Shown here: positions 48,096-57,609 of the stretch, piece after piece
Layout of the letters: the number at the start of each line of letters is the position of its first letter
How positions within the stretch are numbered: position 1 is the stretch's first letter
DNA from: Sulfitobacter mediterraneus
GTDB taxonomy: Bacteria > Pseudomonadota > Alphaproteobacteria > Rhodobacterales > Rhodobacteraceae
Direction of reading: 5' to 3'
Assembly: GCF_003054325.1 (NCBI RefSeq)
Contig: NZ_QBKU01000004.1
Location: 1 to 64,000 of the forward strand
Length of the DNA: 64,000 bases
Notes under the pieces: model-generated
The model's input: only the letters and a program-made list of their open reading frames with translations
The model's database searches: none
What the model was told of the DNA's origin: nothing
Program-made: the position numbers and the translations under genes

Positions 48096-49481
48096 ATGGC
48101 TATGCGCACATCTCTTTGTGAATTGTTCGAGATCGAGCATCCCGTTTTGCTGGCACCGATGGCAGGTGTCAGCGGCGGGGCGCTCGCCGCGGCAGTCAGT
48201 CGGGCAGGCGGTTTGGGTCTGATCGGTGGCGGCTATGGCGATGCGGCTTGGCTCGAACAGGAATTCGATGCAGCAGGCGATGCGCGGGTAGGGGTGGGTT
48301 TTATCACCTGGTCGCTCGCACGCCAGCCTCATCTGCTGGATCTGGCTTTGGCCCGCAAACCTGCCGCGCTCATGTTGTCGTTTGGCGATTTTGGGCCGTT
48401 CCTACCGCAAATCAGGCAGGCGCAGGTCAAGCTGATCGTGCAGGTGCAGACCCTGGATCAAGCGCGTGAAGCGGTCGAGGCTGGCGTTGATGCCATGGTG
48501 GCGCAAGGCACCGAAGCTGGGGGGCATGGCGGGGCAAGAGCGACGATGCCCTTCGTTCCGGCCGTGATTGATATTGCGCAAGGCACACCCGTCATCGCCG
48601 CAGGCGGCATTGCGGATGGGCGCGGTTTGGCGGCAGCGCTTGCGCTGGGCGCTGCGGGCGTTTTGTGCGGCACTGGGTTCTTTGCCAGTGACGAATCTCT
48701 CGCCAGTGGCGCCGCCAAAGAGGCCGCTCTTGGTGGCAGTGGTGACAACACCGAACGCAGCTCTGTTTATGATGTTGCACGCGGGCTGGACTGGCCTGCA
48801 ACTTGGAACATCCGTACGTTGCGTAATGGCTTCACCCATCGTTGGAGCGCGGACATCAGCGGCCTGCGACAGAACCTTAAAGCCGAGCAAGCCCGCTTCA
48901 ACGCGGCCACGGCAGCGGGGGATACCGATATCGCCCCGGTGATCGTCGGCGAGGCGGCGGATCTGGTACACCGCCGCGAACCTGCGCATGTGATCCTACA
49001 AAGAATGATGTCGCAAGCCGAAGAGCGTTTGCGGCACCTCAGCCAAATGGTCGATCCCATCAAAAGGAATGAGAGAATGTCAAAACTAAAAGGCAGCTGT
49101 TTGTGTGGTAAGGTCTCCTTTGAGGTCGCGTCCAGCTTTGACAAAATGTTCTTGTGCAGTTGTGATCAGTGCAGACAGATCACCGGATCGGCCTTCGCAT
49201 CCAACTTGTTCACCGCCGCAGATCAATTCAAATGGCGGTCCGGAGGCGATGACATCGCCAACTACCAGATGCCGGGCCGGGACATTTCCAAATCGTTCTG
49301 CCGCACCTGCGGCTCCGGCGTTCCGTGGTCCAGCGGCGACGGAACCAAAATGATTGTTCCTGCGGGGTCTTTGCAGGGGGAACCGGAGGTTGCGCAGATG
49401 TACCGGACATTTATCAGCGAGCAACCGTTGTGGTCATCCACCCTCGACCAGGTCGAAGCGCATGAAGGGTTTCCAAGCTAG
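48096..49481 (+). CDS. Nitronate monooxygenase fused to a GFA (CENP-V-like) domain
   Basis: 461 residues from ATG 48096. Residues 1 to about 320 are a FMN-dependent nitronate monooxygenase (LLAPMAGVSGG, GTEAGGHGG with the catalytic His, VIAAGGIADGRGLAAALALGAAGVLCGT). The last 134 residues are a glutathione-dependent formaldehyde-activating-type domain with zinc ligands in GSCLCGKV, CSCDQC and FCRTCGS. The second part has its own ATG at 49077 with AAAAGGA eight bases before it, so it may also be made alone. The junction may be a recent stop loss. Confidence 0.85.
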   Translation: MAMRTSLCELFEIEHPVLLAPMAGVSGGALAAAVSRAGGLGLIGGGYGDAAWLEQEFDAAGDARVGVGFITWSLARQPHLLDLALARKPAALMLSFGDFGPFLPQIRQAQVKLIVQVQTLDQAREAVEAGVDAMVAQGTEAGGHGGARATMPFVPAVIDIAQGTPVIAAGGIADGRGLAAALALGAAGVLCGTGFFASDESLASGAAKEAALGGSGDNTERSSVYDVARGLDWPATWNIRTLRNGFTHRWSADISGLRQNLKAEQARFNAATAAGDTDIAPVIVGEAADLVHRREPAHVILQRMMSQAEERLRHLSQMVDPIKRNERMSKLKGSCLCGKVSFEVASSFDKMFLCSCDQCRQITGSAFASNLFTAADQFKWRSGGDDIANYQMPGRDISKSFCRTCGSGVPWSSGDGTKMIVPAGSLQGEPEVAQMYRTFISEQPLWSSTLDQVEAHEGFPS

Positions 49482-49553
49482 GGTCCGGGTCCAAGATCCG
49501 CTGTGCGATACGAAGAGCATAGGAGAAGGCCAAGGCTGTGATAGGCCTTGGGC

Positions 49554-50477
49554 ATGACAGATTCCCTTTCAGATGCAAAAGCACTGGATACCAAGCAAAC
49601 AATGGCCGCGCTTGGGGTGCTTTTTGCGTCGGTCTGTTTTGGTATCGTCCCCTATTTCAGCAGAAATCTGACCGACCAAGGGCTGGCCGCACATTCGGTG
49701 GCCTTTTACCGATATGTCATCACCGCAGTGATTTTGTTGCCCGCGTTTCTGAGCCAGTTGAAGGCATGGCGCGAACTTGTCTGGGGCCTCTGTGCAGGCG
49801 CAGGTATGGGGCTGGGTTGGATCGGATATGTAAGGGCGGTTGAAACGATCCCTGCTTCGACAGTTGGTGTTCTCTATATGACTTACCCTGTGTTCACGGT
49901 CGTCATTGCATGGGCAATGTTTGCCGATCCACCATCCCGCAGGGCCTTGCTTGCCTCCGGCCTGATCTTTCTGGCCGCCGTTATCGCCGGAAATCCAGCT
50001 GCGGTTCCTTCTCAAGACTTGCCGGCATTGATCTTTTCGCTGGCGGCGCCTTTGGGGTTCGGTTTTGGCATATGCGTCCTTGTGCATCGCCTTTCGCGCA
50101 TCCCACCGCTCGCGAGGATCGCGTCTGTTTCACTGGGATCGGTATTGGCGCTGTCGCCTCTTGTTGCGACGTCGACAGCGGCGGAAATTTTGCCCGCTGA
50201 CGCAAGTACATGGATCATGATTTTGGGAATTGCGGTTGTCTCCGCGCTTGTCCCACAGCTGATTTATACTGTCAGCTCTCCCATCATTGGCGCGTCGCGC
50301 ACCGCTGTGATTGGCAGCGTTGAATTGCCGACCATGTTCCTTGTCGGCATGTTCGCATTTGGCGAGACCCTGACGATTGCGCAGCTCAGTGCCTGTGCGT
50401 TGGTCATCATCGCAATCGTTCTGACACGAAGCCGCGCCACGCGGAACGTAACGACCAACATCGCCAGAAATCCCTGA
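49554..50477 (+). CDS. EamA/DMT-family transporter
   Basis: 307 residues, ten membrane helices in two EamA repeats (ALGVLFASVCFGIVPYFSR; GASRTAVIGSVELPTMFLVGMFAFGETL). Probable exporter of a metabolite. Same strand and close to the GST operon, so it may export its product or substrate, but the 70-base gap leaves this open. Confidence 0.85.
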   Translation: MTDSLSDAKALDTKQTMAALGVLFASVCFGIVPYFSRNLTDQGLAAHSVAFYRYVITAVILLPAFLSQLKAWRELVWGLCAGAGMGLGWIGYVRAVETIPASTVGVLYMTYPVFTVVIAWAMFADPPSRRALLASGLIFLAAVIAGNPAAVPSQDLPALIFSLAAPLGFGFGICVLVHRLSRIPPLARIASVSLGSVLALSPLVATSTAAEILPADASTWIMILGIAVVSALVPQLIYTVSSPIIGASRTAVIGSVELPTMFLVGMFAFGETLTIAQLSACALVIIAIVLTRSRATRNVTTNIARNP

Positions 50478-50495
50478 CCCCTGTGCAAGGTCAGG
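50473..50495. terminator. Shared hairpin at the convergent gene ends
   Basis: CCTGACC and GGTCAGG form a 7-bp stem that contains the stop codons of both the EamA gene (plus) and the dehydrogenase gene (minus). No T run, so termination would be weak. Confidence 0.4.
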
Positions 50496-52926
50496 CGCGC
50501 ATGCGGGCATACTCCGGGTCATAGGGCGAGGGCGTGATCACTTCTGCCGTCACCAATTCACCGCAGAGGTCCAACTGCATTGCGGTGCCGACCGCCGCCA
50601 GTTCTGGCAGGACAAAGGCATAGGCGAGGTTCATGCCTACACGATGCCCCCATTCGCCCGAAGTGACCGTGCCCACTACCGCATCACCTTGCATCAAGGA
50701 TGCACCACCATGCGCAGGCGCGGTTGTGCTGTCTACCTTGAGCGTCACGAGGCGGCGTGCCGGCCCGTTCTTCATTCGCTGCCGCAAGGCATCCTGTCCG
50801 ATGAACGCCCCCTTGTCCGGGCGAACAAAGCGGTCCAGCCCTGTCTCAAACGGATCAAATTCGGTCAGCAGATCGGCCTTCCAATGCAGAAAGCCTTTTT
50901 CGAGCCGCATGGAATCCACCGCGCGCGCGCCGAAGAGTTTCATGCCATGTGCTTTGCCCGCCTCGCGCAGGGCAAGATAGACCGCATAAAGAGAGGCGTT
51001 CGCCACGTGGATTTCATACGCCAGTTCACCAGAAAAGCTGACACCTAGCACGGTCGCGGGCGAGAAATCGATGAAACATTCGCGCACTGACAGCCAAGGA
51101 AAGGCCTCTTTGGACCAGTCGCCTCGGGCGCAGTCCGATAGCACATCGCGTGCTTTGGGTCCGGCCAGAACGAGGATCGTCTGATCGTTGGTCATGCTGT
51201 GGATCTGGACGTCTTCGTCCGGCTGCAGATGCTGGGTCAGCCAATCCATGTCGTGATATTCGGAAGCCGCTGCCGATCCATACCAACAGCGGGCCGGGCC
51301 GCGATCCGAGGCCGGGATATTCGCAATCGTTGCCTCACCTTTGATCATGCCGTGATGGTTCAGCAGATACCCAAGGCCCACGCGGCCATCCTTTTTGGTG
51401 ACGGCCCCGCAAAACATCCGGTCAAGAAAACTGTGCCGGTCCGCGCCGGTAATCTCGAAGCGGTTGAAGCCGTTCACCTCGCATAGACCAGCGTTTTCCT
51501 GCACGTTGCGGACCTCTGCACCGACAATGTCGAAGGTCTCGTCGAAGTTAAAGCTCAAGCTCGGGTGGAAATCCGGTGACGGCTTGATGTAATCCACCCG
51601 CTCCCATCCATTCACGACGGTAAATTCTGCACCTTCGGCGGCCATGATCGGCGTGAGCGGTGTTGTCTTGGCGTTGCGTCCGGCGGGGCGATGTTCGTGA
51701 GGGAAATGAAAGCGGAATTCGTTCTGGTAGTCTTCGATTGCCTTGAGCGCGGTCAGTTCGACATTTGTATGCCCGGTGAACCGCCGTGGATCGATGCACC
51801 ACGTGTCATACTGCGCCTCGCCATGCACGATCTGCTGCGCAAGCAGCCAGCCGTGGCCGCCGCCTTCGCCCACACCCGCCCGCAGGCCGATGATGCAAAA
51901 TGCGTTTCGTTTGCCGGGGATCGGGCCAACAAGCGGCGCTCCGTCAATCGTATAGGTGATCGGGCCGTTGACCACACGTTTGATGCCAACTTCGGTCAGG
52001 GCAGGCATCCTCTCAAACGCCCCCTCCAGTACGTCCATCACCCGGTCCAGATCATCGGGGCACAGATCATTGGCAAAGCTCGGGCTGATGCCATCCATGC
52101 CCCATGTTTTGCAGTCCTGTTCGTAGAACCCCACCAAAAGGCCATTCTTTTCCTGCCGCGAATAATAATCGCTGATCGGGCAACGCAACAGCGGCATGCG
52201 GTGACCGGCCTCGGCGATGGCTGGAATGTCTTCGGTAACGAAATACTGGTGTTCCATGGATGCAACGGGGTGATGCACCCCCATCATGCCGCCCACTTCG
52301 TTCACGCGATAACCGCAGGCGTTCACAACGATATCGGCGTCGATGCTGCCTTTGTCGGTCTCTACCGTCCATGTGTCATCGGCATGCTGGGTCAGCGCGG
52401 TAACGTTGGTGTGGCGGTACACTTCCGCACCAGCCTTGCGGGCATGAAACGCAAGTGCCTGACACAGTTGCGCCGGATCAATATCACCGTCTTCGCCATC
52501 CCAAAGGCCGCCCAGCAGGTTGTTTGTTGAGATCAGAGGGTGTCGACGGGCGCATTCCTCTGCATCGATGACTTCAAAGGTCACTCCCATGCCCCGCGCC
52601 ATCGACGCAAAGTGGCGATAGCCCTGCATCTGTTCTTCGGTGTTGGCCAGCCGGATGCCGCCGTCACCATGGTGATAGCCGACAGGATATTCTGGATCGT
52701 CACGCAACTTCTTATAAAGGTTGATGGAGTGGGTCTTGAGCCCCACCATCGTCTGGTTCATCCCAAAATTCGTCACCTGCGCCGCAGAATGCCATGTGGT
52801 GCCTGAGGTCAGCTCATCCCGTTCGATCAGAACAACGTCGCTCCAACCTTCTTCGGTCAGGTGATACAATGTTGAGCAGCCGGCGATCCCGCCACCGATG
52901 ACTACAACCTTTGTGCGTGATTTCAT
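50491..52926 (-). CDS. Dimethylglycine/sarcosine dehydrogenase-like FAD and aminomethyltransferase protein
   Basis: 811 residues. N-terminal DAO-type FAD domain (VVVIGGGIAGCSTLYHLTEEG) with TSGTTWHSAAQ, whose His is the covalent FAD site in dimethylglycine and sarcosine dehydrogenases. The C-terminal half is a GcvT-like tetrahydrofolate-binding domain (EITGADRHSFLDRMFCGAV; FSGELAYEIHV; ALRLEKGF-type segment DSMRLEKGFLHW). It would oxidatively demethylate an N-methyl amine and pass the carbon to folate. The exact substrate is not settled by sequence. Confidence 0.85.
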   Translation of the reverse strand: MKSRTKVVVIGGGIAGCSTLYHLTEEGWSDVVLIERDELTSGTTWHSAAQVTNFGMNQTMVGLKTHSINLYKKLRDDPEYPVGYHHGDGGIRLANTEEQMQGYRHFASMARGMGVTFEVIDAEECARRHPLISTNNLLGGLWDGEDGDIDPAQLCQALAFHARKAGAEVYRHTNVTALTQHADDTWTVETDKGSIDADIVVNACGYRVNEVGGMMGVHHPVASMEHQYFVTEDIPAIAEAGHRMPLLRCPISDYYSRQEKNGLLVGFYEQDCKTWGMDGISPSFANDLCPDDLDRVMDVLEGAFERMPALTEVGIKRVVNGPITYTIDGAPLVGPIPGKRNAFCIIGLRAGVGEGGGHGWLLAQQIVHGEAQYDTWCIDPRRFTGHTNVELTALKAIEDYQNEFRFHFPHEHRPAGRNAKTTPLTPIMAAEGAEFTVVNGWERVDYIKPSPDFHPSLSFNFDETFDIVGAEVRNVQENAGLCEVNGFNRFEITGADRHSFLDRMFCGAVTKKDGRVGLGYLLNHHGMIKGEATIANIPASDRGPARCWYGSAAASEYHDMDWLTQHLQPDEDVQIHSMTNDQTILVLAGPKARDVLSDCARGDWSKEAFPWLSVRECFIDFSPATVLGVSFSGELAYEIHVANASLYAVYLALREAGKAHGMKLFGARAVDSMRLEKGFLHWKADLLTEFDPFETGLDRFVRPDKGAFIGQDALRQRMKNGPARRLVTLKVDSTTAPAHGGASLMQGDAVVGTVTSGEWGHRVGMNLAYAFVLPELAAVGTAMQLDLCGELVTAEVITPSPYDPEYARMRA

Positions 52927-53178
52927 TTACGTTCCCCTCAGAAATGGTTCGCTTACCAAAGCAAGACTTGCGCTTTGGGTTCAAGGAATGGGTATCTATT
53001 CGCAAAAGTTGGGAAATAAATTCCCATTTTTTGAAACTTATACTGCCGATATTGGGGCAAGTCACACAAGATATTGTCTGGAGAGGGGCGGGCCTCGGCG
53101 AAGTCCGAGACTCCGCCGCCGCATTTGAAACGCGGGATTAACGCACGCGTGAATATCCCGTTAGGACAAGGCTCCGCG

Positions 53179-54153
53179 CTAGTCGATGAGGGCAAACTGA
53201 TCTTTGAGCCACGGCGTTATGCGATGGGTCTCTGCAATCGCCTGCCGGCTCAATTCGCTACGCACCTTATAGCTGACAAGGTCGATCACGGATTGCGCAC
53301 AATCGGGGCTGGTGATCAAGGACAGGGTGCGCCCAAAGCTTTTGCCGGGAAAGGGGTGCATGCGCAGCTTGGGTTGAAACCGTCTTGCGCGGGAAAACAA
53401 CAGCGGCGTTGTGATGGTCCAGCCCGCACCCGCCGCAACCATGGCCATCAGCGTCTGGTTGTTGCCGCATTTGAATTTGTTTGGCAACTGCACGCCCAAT
53501 CGGCGCAGTTGCGCTTCGATCTGGGCAGCAATAATCAAATCGCTTGAAAATTGCAGGAATGGCAGCTTGGCCTTTCCTGCGACGATATCGGGCAGTGAGG
53601 ATTCCGCTGACACAGGCAGCACGGCAACAAAAGGGTCGCGCAGTAGCGGCCACTCTATCAAGTCATTGGTGGATTTTGCCGGTGTTGTCACGATCCCCAG
53701 ATCCAACTCCCTGTGGCGCAGCATCTTGATGATCTCGTGGCTGGCGCCGGTGTGGTAGAGGAAATTGCAGTCCGGCATTTTCTGGGACAGGTAAACCGCA
53801 AGTTCAGGTGATACGTCGCTGTCCAGATCTTCGATGGTGCCGATCCGCAGGTAAGATGCATCTGCAACATTGCCGGCGGATGCTTCGGCGGTTGCCTTTC
53901 GGATGGCCTGCATGGCCTGCGCGATATTGCGCAGAAAATTACGCCCTGTTGGTGTCAGGATCATCGGTCTACGGCTGTGGTCAAACAGATCCACACCCAG
54001 ATGGTTTTCGAGATTGCGCAAATGGTGAGAAACTGTGCTGATCGACAATCCGGATTCCTCAGCGGTGTCCTGCAACGAATGCGTGCGCGCATAGGTCTGA
54101 AAAAGCTCCAATCCCTTCAGGTTGAGTTCTTTGTTGGAAGCATGTGTTGCCAT
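53179..54153 (-). CDS. LysR-family transcriptional regulator
   Basis: 324 residues. N-terminal winged helix (LELFQTYARTHSLQDTAEESGLSISTVSHHLRNLENHLGVDLFDHSRRP) and a periplasmic-binding-like effector domain. It lies upstream of the dehydrogenase gene on the same strand with a 252-base gap, and may regulate it. The gap itself contains no gene. Confidence 0.9.
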   Translation of the reverse strand: MATHASNKELNLKGLELFQTYARTHSLQDTAEESGLSISTVSHHLRNLENHLGVDLFDHSRRPMILTPTGRNFLRNIAQAMQAIRKATAEASAGNVADASYLRIGTIEDLDSDVSPELAVYLSQKMPDCNFLYHTGASHEIIKMLRHRELDLGIVTTPAKSTNDLIEWPLLRDPFVAVLPVSAESSLPDIVAGKAKLPFLQFSSDLIIAAQIEAQLRRLGVQLPNKFKCGNNQTLMAMVAAGAGWTITTPLLFSRARRFQPKLRMHPFPGKSFGRTLSLITSPDCAQSVIDLVSYKVRSELSRQAIAETHRITPWLKDQFALID

Positions 54154-54425
54154 AAGAGAATGGGTCCGGTCATCAAAAGGCTTTCCATTTCATCACTTAA
54201 ATCGGCAAACAATGCCAACCAAATCGGGAATCTGGGGCCCGTTGCAGGGCGCAATTTACCTTCCCGCAGCACCTCGCGGGGACTACCCATCAGGCCAGAA
54301 ACTAAGTTCAACAGGCTGATCTCTCAAGATATTGGACACTGATGGGCATGAGATCCGGGCGGTTGCGTTTGATACGTAAATCCGTTCTAAATAACCTCTG
54401 ATTGTTCACAGGCTCTAAACATCGC

Positions 54426-55766
54426 ATGCAGACCTTTCCGCTGACGGCGTGGCAGCACTCCAGCCTGTTGCTTGAACAACATCCAAAGGCCAATCGCAAT
54501 TTCCTGACCCACACGACCCATTCTATTGCCATGCGTGTGCGCCCTGGGTTGAGCGAACGGCGATTGCGCCGGGCTTTTGCACAGCTTTGTGCCCGCCATG
54601 ACGTCACCCGTCTGGTGATCGACCGAAATGGATCAGAGGCCAAATGTTGCATTCTGGAATCGCGCGCCTCGCAGATGGGTGTTCATGACTATGCCGGCGC
54701 CGCCGAAAAAGACATCGAAGCGATCACCCATAAGCATGCACGCAGCTTTCTGCCGCTGATCGGGCATGAACTGGTGCAGCTTGATCTGCTGATGTTTGGC
54801 GACCTTGGCGATGTTGTGGTTTTCCGGGTGCATGCCTGCCTGACAGACGGTTTTGGCATGACCTTGATGCGCGATGATCTGATGAAGTTCTATTTTCAGA
54901 TACCCATCGTGACCTCAGCTGTTGGCTATGGCGCCTATTATCAAGGGTGGGGCAGGGACCGTGCCATGAGCGGCGTATTGGCAGAGCGGTTTTGGGAGGA
55001 CAAGCTATTGCCTGCACCGCCACCTCCGCAGATCGGGCGGGTCAAACGCGGTATGCCGATCTTGCAGGGAGGGCTGACGTGGCAAACCGGGGCAGACTAT
55101 TATTGTGATCTCACTGCGGGGCAAGTTGCCCAGCTGAGTACGCAGGCGCAGGCTGCGGGCACAACGGCATTCATGTTGGCCAATACGGCCTTTATCCAGA
55201 CCGTGGCGCAGGCCGGGGAGGTCGATGACGTGCTTTACTCGCTGACCCTCGGACGCCACGACAACCGCTTGTTCCAATACGCGGGTCATCATGCGCTGCA
55301 CCCGTTGATGCGGTTTCGACATTGTGAGGGTCAATCTGTCGTCGATGCGGCGCAAAATCATGCGCAGCAATGGCGTGAGACATTGGATCATCTGCCGGCA
55401 ATTGCCGCCCGGCGCGAAGGGACATGGGATCGCAGGTTGCTCGACGCAGGCAGTTATCCCCGGCAGATCACAACTGGCAGCCGGATGCCCCTAAACGGCA
55501 ATCGGAAATCCTCAGGCGCCGCGGCGCTGCCTTCGGAAGACGGGACCGTTCGCATTTGGTCGATGGAGCTGAGCGAAATCGCGATGCCGCATTATCCGGG
55601 TGATTTTGACGAGCTGGTTCTGCGGGCCGAATTTGAGCCGGAGCGTAGTGCGTTGCAATTCAGATACGACGCGGACGCCTATAGCGAGGATGAGATCGCA
55701 GCGCTTGCCCAGGACACATTTGCCCGCTTGGGGTTAAAGGTGGGCTCAACCCAAAGTTTCGCCTGA
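54426..55766 (+). CDS. Stand-alone condensation-like protein with altered HHxxxDG
   Basis: 446 residues, resembling an NRPS condensation domain or related CoA-dependent acyltransferase: FPLTAWQHSSLLLEQHP at the start, RRAFAQLCARHDVTRLVID, and HACLTDGFGMTLM at 136-148 where HHxxxDG is expected. The second, catalytic His is Ala. No adenylation or carrier domains are nearby. It may be catalytically dead or have another activity. TTG 54402 is a less likely start. Confidence 0.7.
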   Translation: MQTFPLTAWQHSSLLLEQHPKANRNFLTHTTHSIAMRVRPGLSERRLRRAFAQLCARHDVTRLVIDRNGSEAKCCILESRASQMGVHDYAGAAEKDIEAITHKHARSFLPLIGHELVQLDLLMFGDLGDVVVFRVHACLTDGFGMTLMRDDLMKFYFQIPIVTSAVGYGAYYQGWGRDRAMSGVLAERFWEDKLLPAPPPPQIGRVKRGMPILQGGLTWQTGADYYCDLTAGQVAQLSTQAQAAGTTAFMLANTAFIQTVAQAGEVDDVLYSLTLGRHDNRLFQYAGHHALHPLMRFRHCEGQSVVDAAQNHAQQWRETLDHLPAIAARREGTWDRRLLDAGSYPRQITTGSRMPLNGNRKSSGAAALPSEDGTVRIWSMELSEIAMPHYPGDFDELVLRAEFEPERSALQFRYDADAYSEDEIAALAQDTFARLGLKVGSTQSFA

Positions 55767-55772
55767 CAGGCC

Positions 55773-55793
55773 AGCGGCGATGCCGCTTTGTTC
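55773..55793. terminator. Hairpin between condensation-like gene and xylB
   Basis: AGCGGC, GAT loop, GCCGCT then TTGTT on the plus strand. Short stem; may serve both convergent genes. Confidence 0.45.
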
Positions 55794-55814
55794 GGAGCCT
55801 TCCTTGACCTGCCG

Positions 55815-57245
55815 CTATGGTAGCGCCGGATAGACGTTGCGGAACAGTTTTTGCCGTTCTGCATAGGCCGCTGCCAACGCTGGGTCTGGCGCAATGCTTT
55901 CTTGCAAGTCCGGAGTGCCGAACACATCCGTCATACCACTTGCCGCCATGGCGAGGCGCGCCGCGCCGAGGGCCGCGCCTTGTGATCCACTTGCTGGTAC
56001 TTTGAGGGTCAGCCCGGTTGCCGCCGCGATCATGTTGAGCCATGCTCTGGATTGGCTGCCACCGCCGGCCACCCATGCGCTTGTGAGTGGGGCACCGCTT
56101 TGATCAATGGCGCGGCGGCAGTCGTTCAAGGCAAAGGCCACGCCTTCCATCACGGCTTGGGTCATTTCGGTCAGCCCGTGCTGGCGTTTGAGGCCAAGAA
56201 AGCTGGCGGATGCATCGGGGGCGTTGTGCGGGGTGCGTTCCCCCGACAGATAGGGCAGGAACGTTACGGGCGAGGCGGCGCTGGGCAGATTATCGATGCC
56301 GGTTGTCAGGTCTTTGGCGGACCGTCCCGCAAGATCGGCGAGCCAATTGAGGCTGTCGGTCGCCGATAGGATAACCCCCATTTGATGCCATGTGTCCGGC
56401 AGCGCATGGCAAAAGCTGTGGACGGCGGATTCGGTGTTGGTGGCATAGTGATCTGTGGTGGTGAACAAGACACCCGAGGTGCCAAGTGAGACAAAGGCAT
56501 CACCCGGTTTGGTGATGCCGAGCCCGCAGGCTGTCGCGGCATTATCTCCCGCGCCGCCCGCCACCACAACGGAGCCAACGCCCCACGCTTTGGCCAGCTC
56601 CGGCCGCAGGTTTCCGGCGCTTTCAGACCCTTCGACAAGCTGCGGCATATGACTGCGATCAAGGCCCGTGCCAGCAAGCAGTGCATCGGACCAATCTCGT
56701 TTGCCGACGTCAAGCCAAAGGGTGCCAGCGGCGTCGGACATTTCCGACATATGCCGTCCGGTCAGCCACAAACCGACGTAGTCTTTGGGCAAAAGTACCT
56801 TGCGGGTCTTGGCGAAAACTTCGGGCTCGTTCTGGCGCACCCATTCAAGTTTTGGCGCGGTGAAACCAGCCATGACGATATTGCCGCCAATCCCGCGAAA
56901 ATCAGCGCGGGCTTCCAGCGCCTCGCATTGCGCAGCTGAGCGGCCATCGTTCCACAAGATTGCCGGACGCAGCGGATTGTCGGCTTCGTCCAGCAAGGTC
57001 GCGCCATGCATTTGGCCGGAAACAGCGATGCCTTTGAGGGCGGCAAATGCCTGTGGAGCCTCTGCACGAACGGCGGCGATGGCGGCTTTGCAGGCGGTGA
57101 TCCAAGAGTTGGGATCTTGTTCTGACCAATTGGAGTGCGGGCGCTCGACCGTCAGAGGCGCATGGCCTTCGGCAATCGGGCTTTGTGCGTCATCAATCAA
57201 AAGTGCTTTGACACCAGAAGTGCCGAGGTCCAGCCCCAAAAACAT
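55815..57245 (-). CDS. xylB: Xylulokinase
   Basis: 476 residues, FGGY kinase. LGLDLGTSGVKALLIDD at the N-terminus, GQMHGATLLD, the catalytic-Asp region SLGTSGVLFTT and the FGGY-like SAWVAGGGSQSRAWLNMIA. Phosphorylates D-xylulose to xylulose 5-phosphate. Downstream of xylA but separated by a decayed gene. Confidence 0.93.
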   Translation of the reverse strand: MFLGLDLGTSGVKALLIDDAQSPIAEGHAPLTVERPHSNWSEQDPNSWITACKAAIAAVRAEAPQAFAALKGIAVSGQMHGATLLDEADNPLRPAILWNDGRSAAQCEALEARADFRGIGGNIVMAGFTAPKLEWVRQNEPEVFAKTRKVLLPKDYVGLWLTGRHMSEMSDAAGTLWLDVGKRDWSDALLAGTGLDRSHMPQLVEGSESAGNLRPELAKAWGVGSVVVAGGAGDNAATACGLGITKPGDAFVSLGTSGVLFTTTDHYATNTESAVHSFCHALPDTWHQMGVILSATDSLNWLADLAGRSAKDLTTGIDNLPSAASPVTFLPYLSGERTPHNAPDASASFLGLKRQHGLTEMTQAVMEGVAFALNDCRRAIDQSGAPLTSAWVAGGGSQSRAWLNMIAAATGLTLKVPASGSQGAALGAARLAMAASGMTDVFGTPDLQESIAPDPALAAAYAERQKLFRNVYPALP

Positions 57246-57316
57246 AACTAATCTCTTTCTTTTAAGGGTGTCTTGGCCGGTACGGACTGTCCGGCCAAGA
57301 TGGTATCGGTTGCCGC

Positions 57317-57590
57317 TTAGAGCGGGTTGTCAGAATAGTAGTCGAGGTCAGGCCAACGGCGGTCAGTTCAATCGCGGTGGGAATGCCGCGGAGCACCACG
57401 ATGGCACCACCGTCTGGCATCTGCGACGTCATAGACTCACCTGAAACCTTGCCAAAACCGGAGGTGTCGCCCGCAACGTAAAGATCTTCGATGGCTGGAT
57501 TGAACTGGCGGCGGTCCACTACGGAGACCCACGCGCCGTAGTCAGCAACAGCCTGTACAGGCGCGGTCGGGGGATCGGATTCATTGTTGA
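57317..57590 (-). pseudogene. Remnant of a sugar ABC transporter substrate-binding protein
   Basis: Reading minus-strand frames between xylA and xylB gives AVADYGAWVSVVDRRQFNPA, DLYVAGDTSGFGKVSGES and GAIVVLRGIPTAIE, which look like the middle of a RbsB-like sugar-binding protein. It then shifts frame into RWPDLDYYSDNPL and a TAA at 57317-57319, as if a C-terminus were joined after a large internal deletion. Both ends and most of a normal 300-residue protein are missing. Family recognition is by eye. Confidence 0.6.
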
Positions 57591-57609
57591 TCCTCGCGGT
57601 TTTGCGGCT

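Noticed and set aside
50491..52926. Assignment as DmdA (DMSP demethylase)
   Set aside because: DmdA is only the GcvT half and about half this length; the FAD domain with TTWHSAAQ points to dimethylglycine/sarcosine dehydrogenase-like enzymes.
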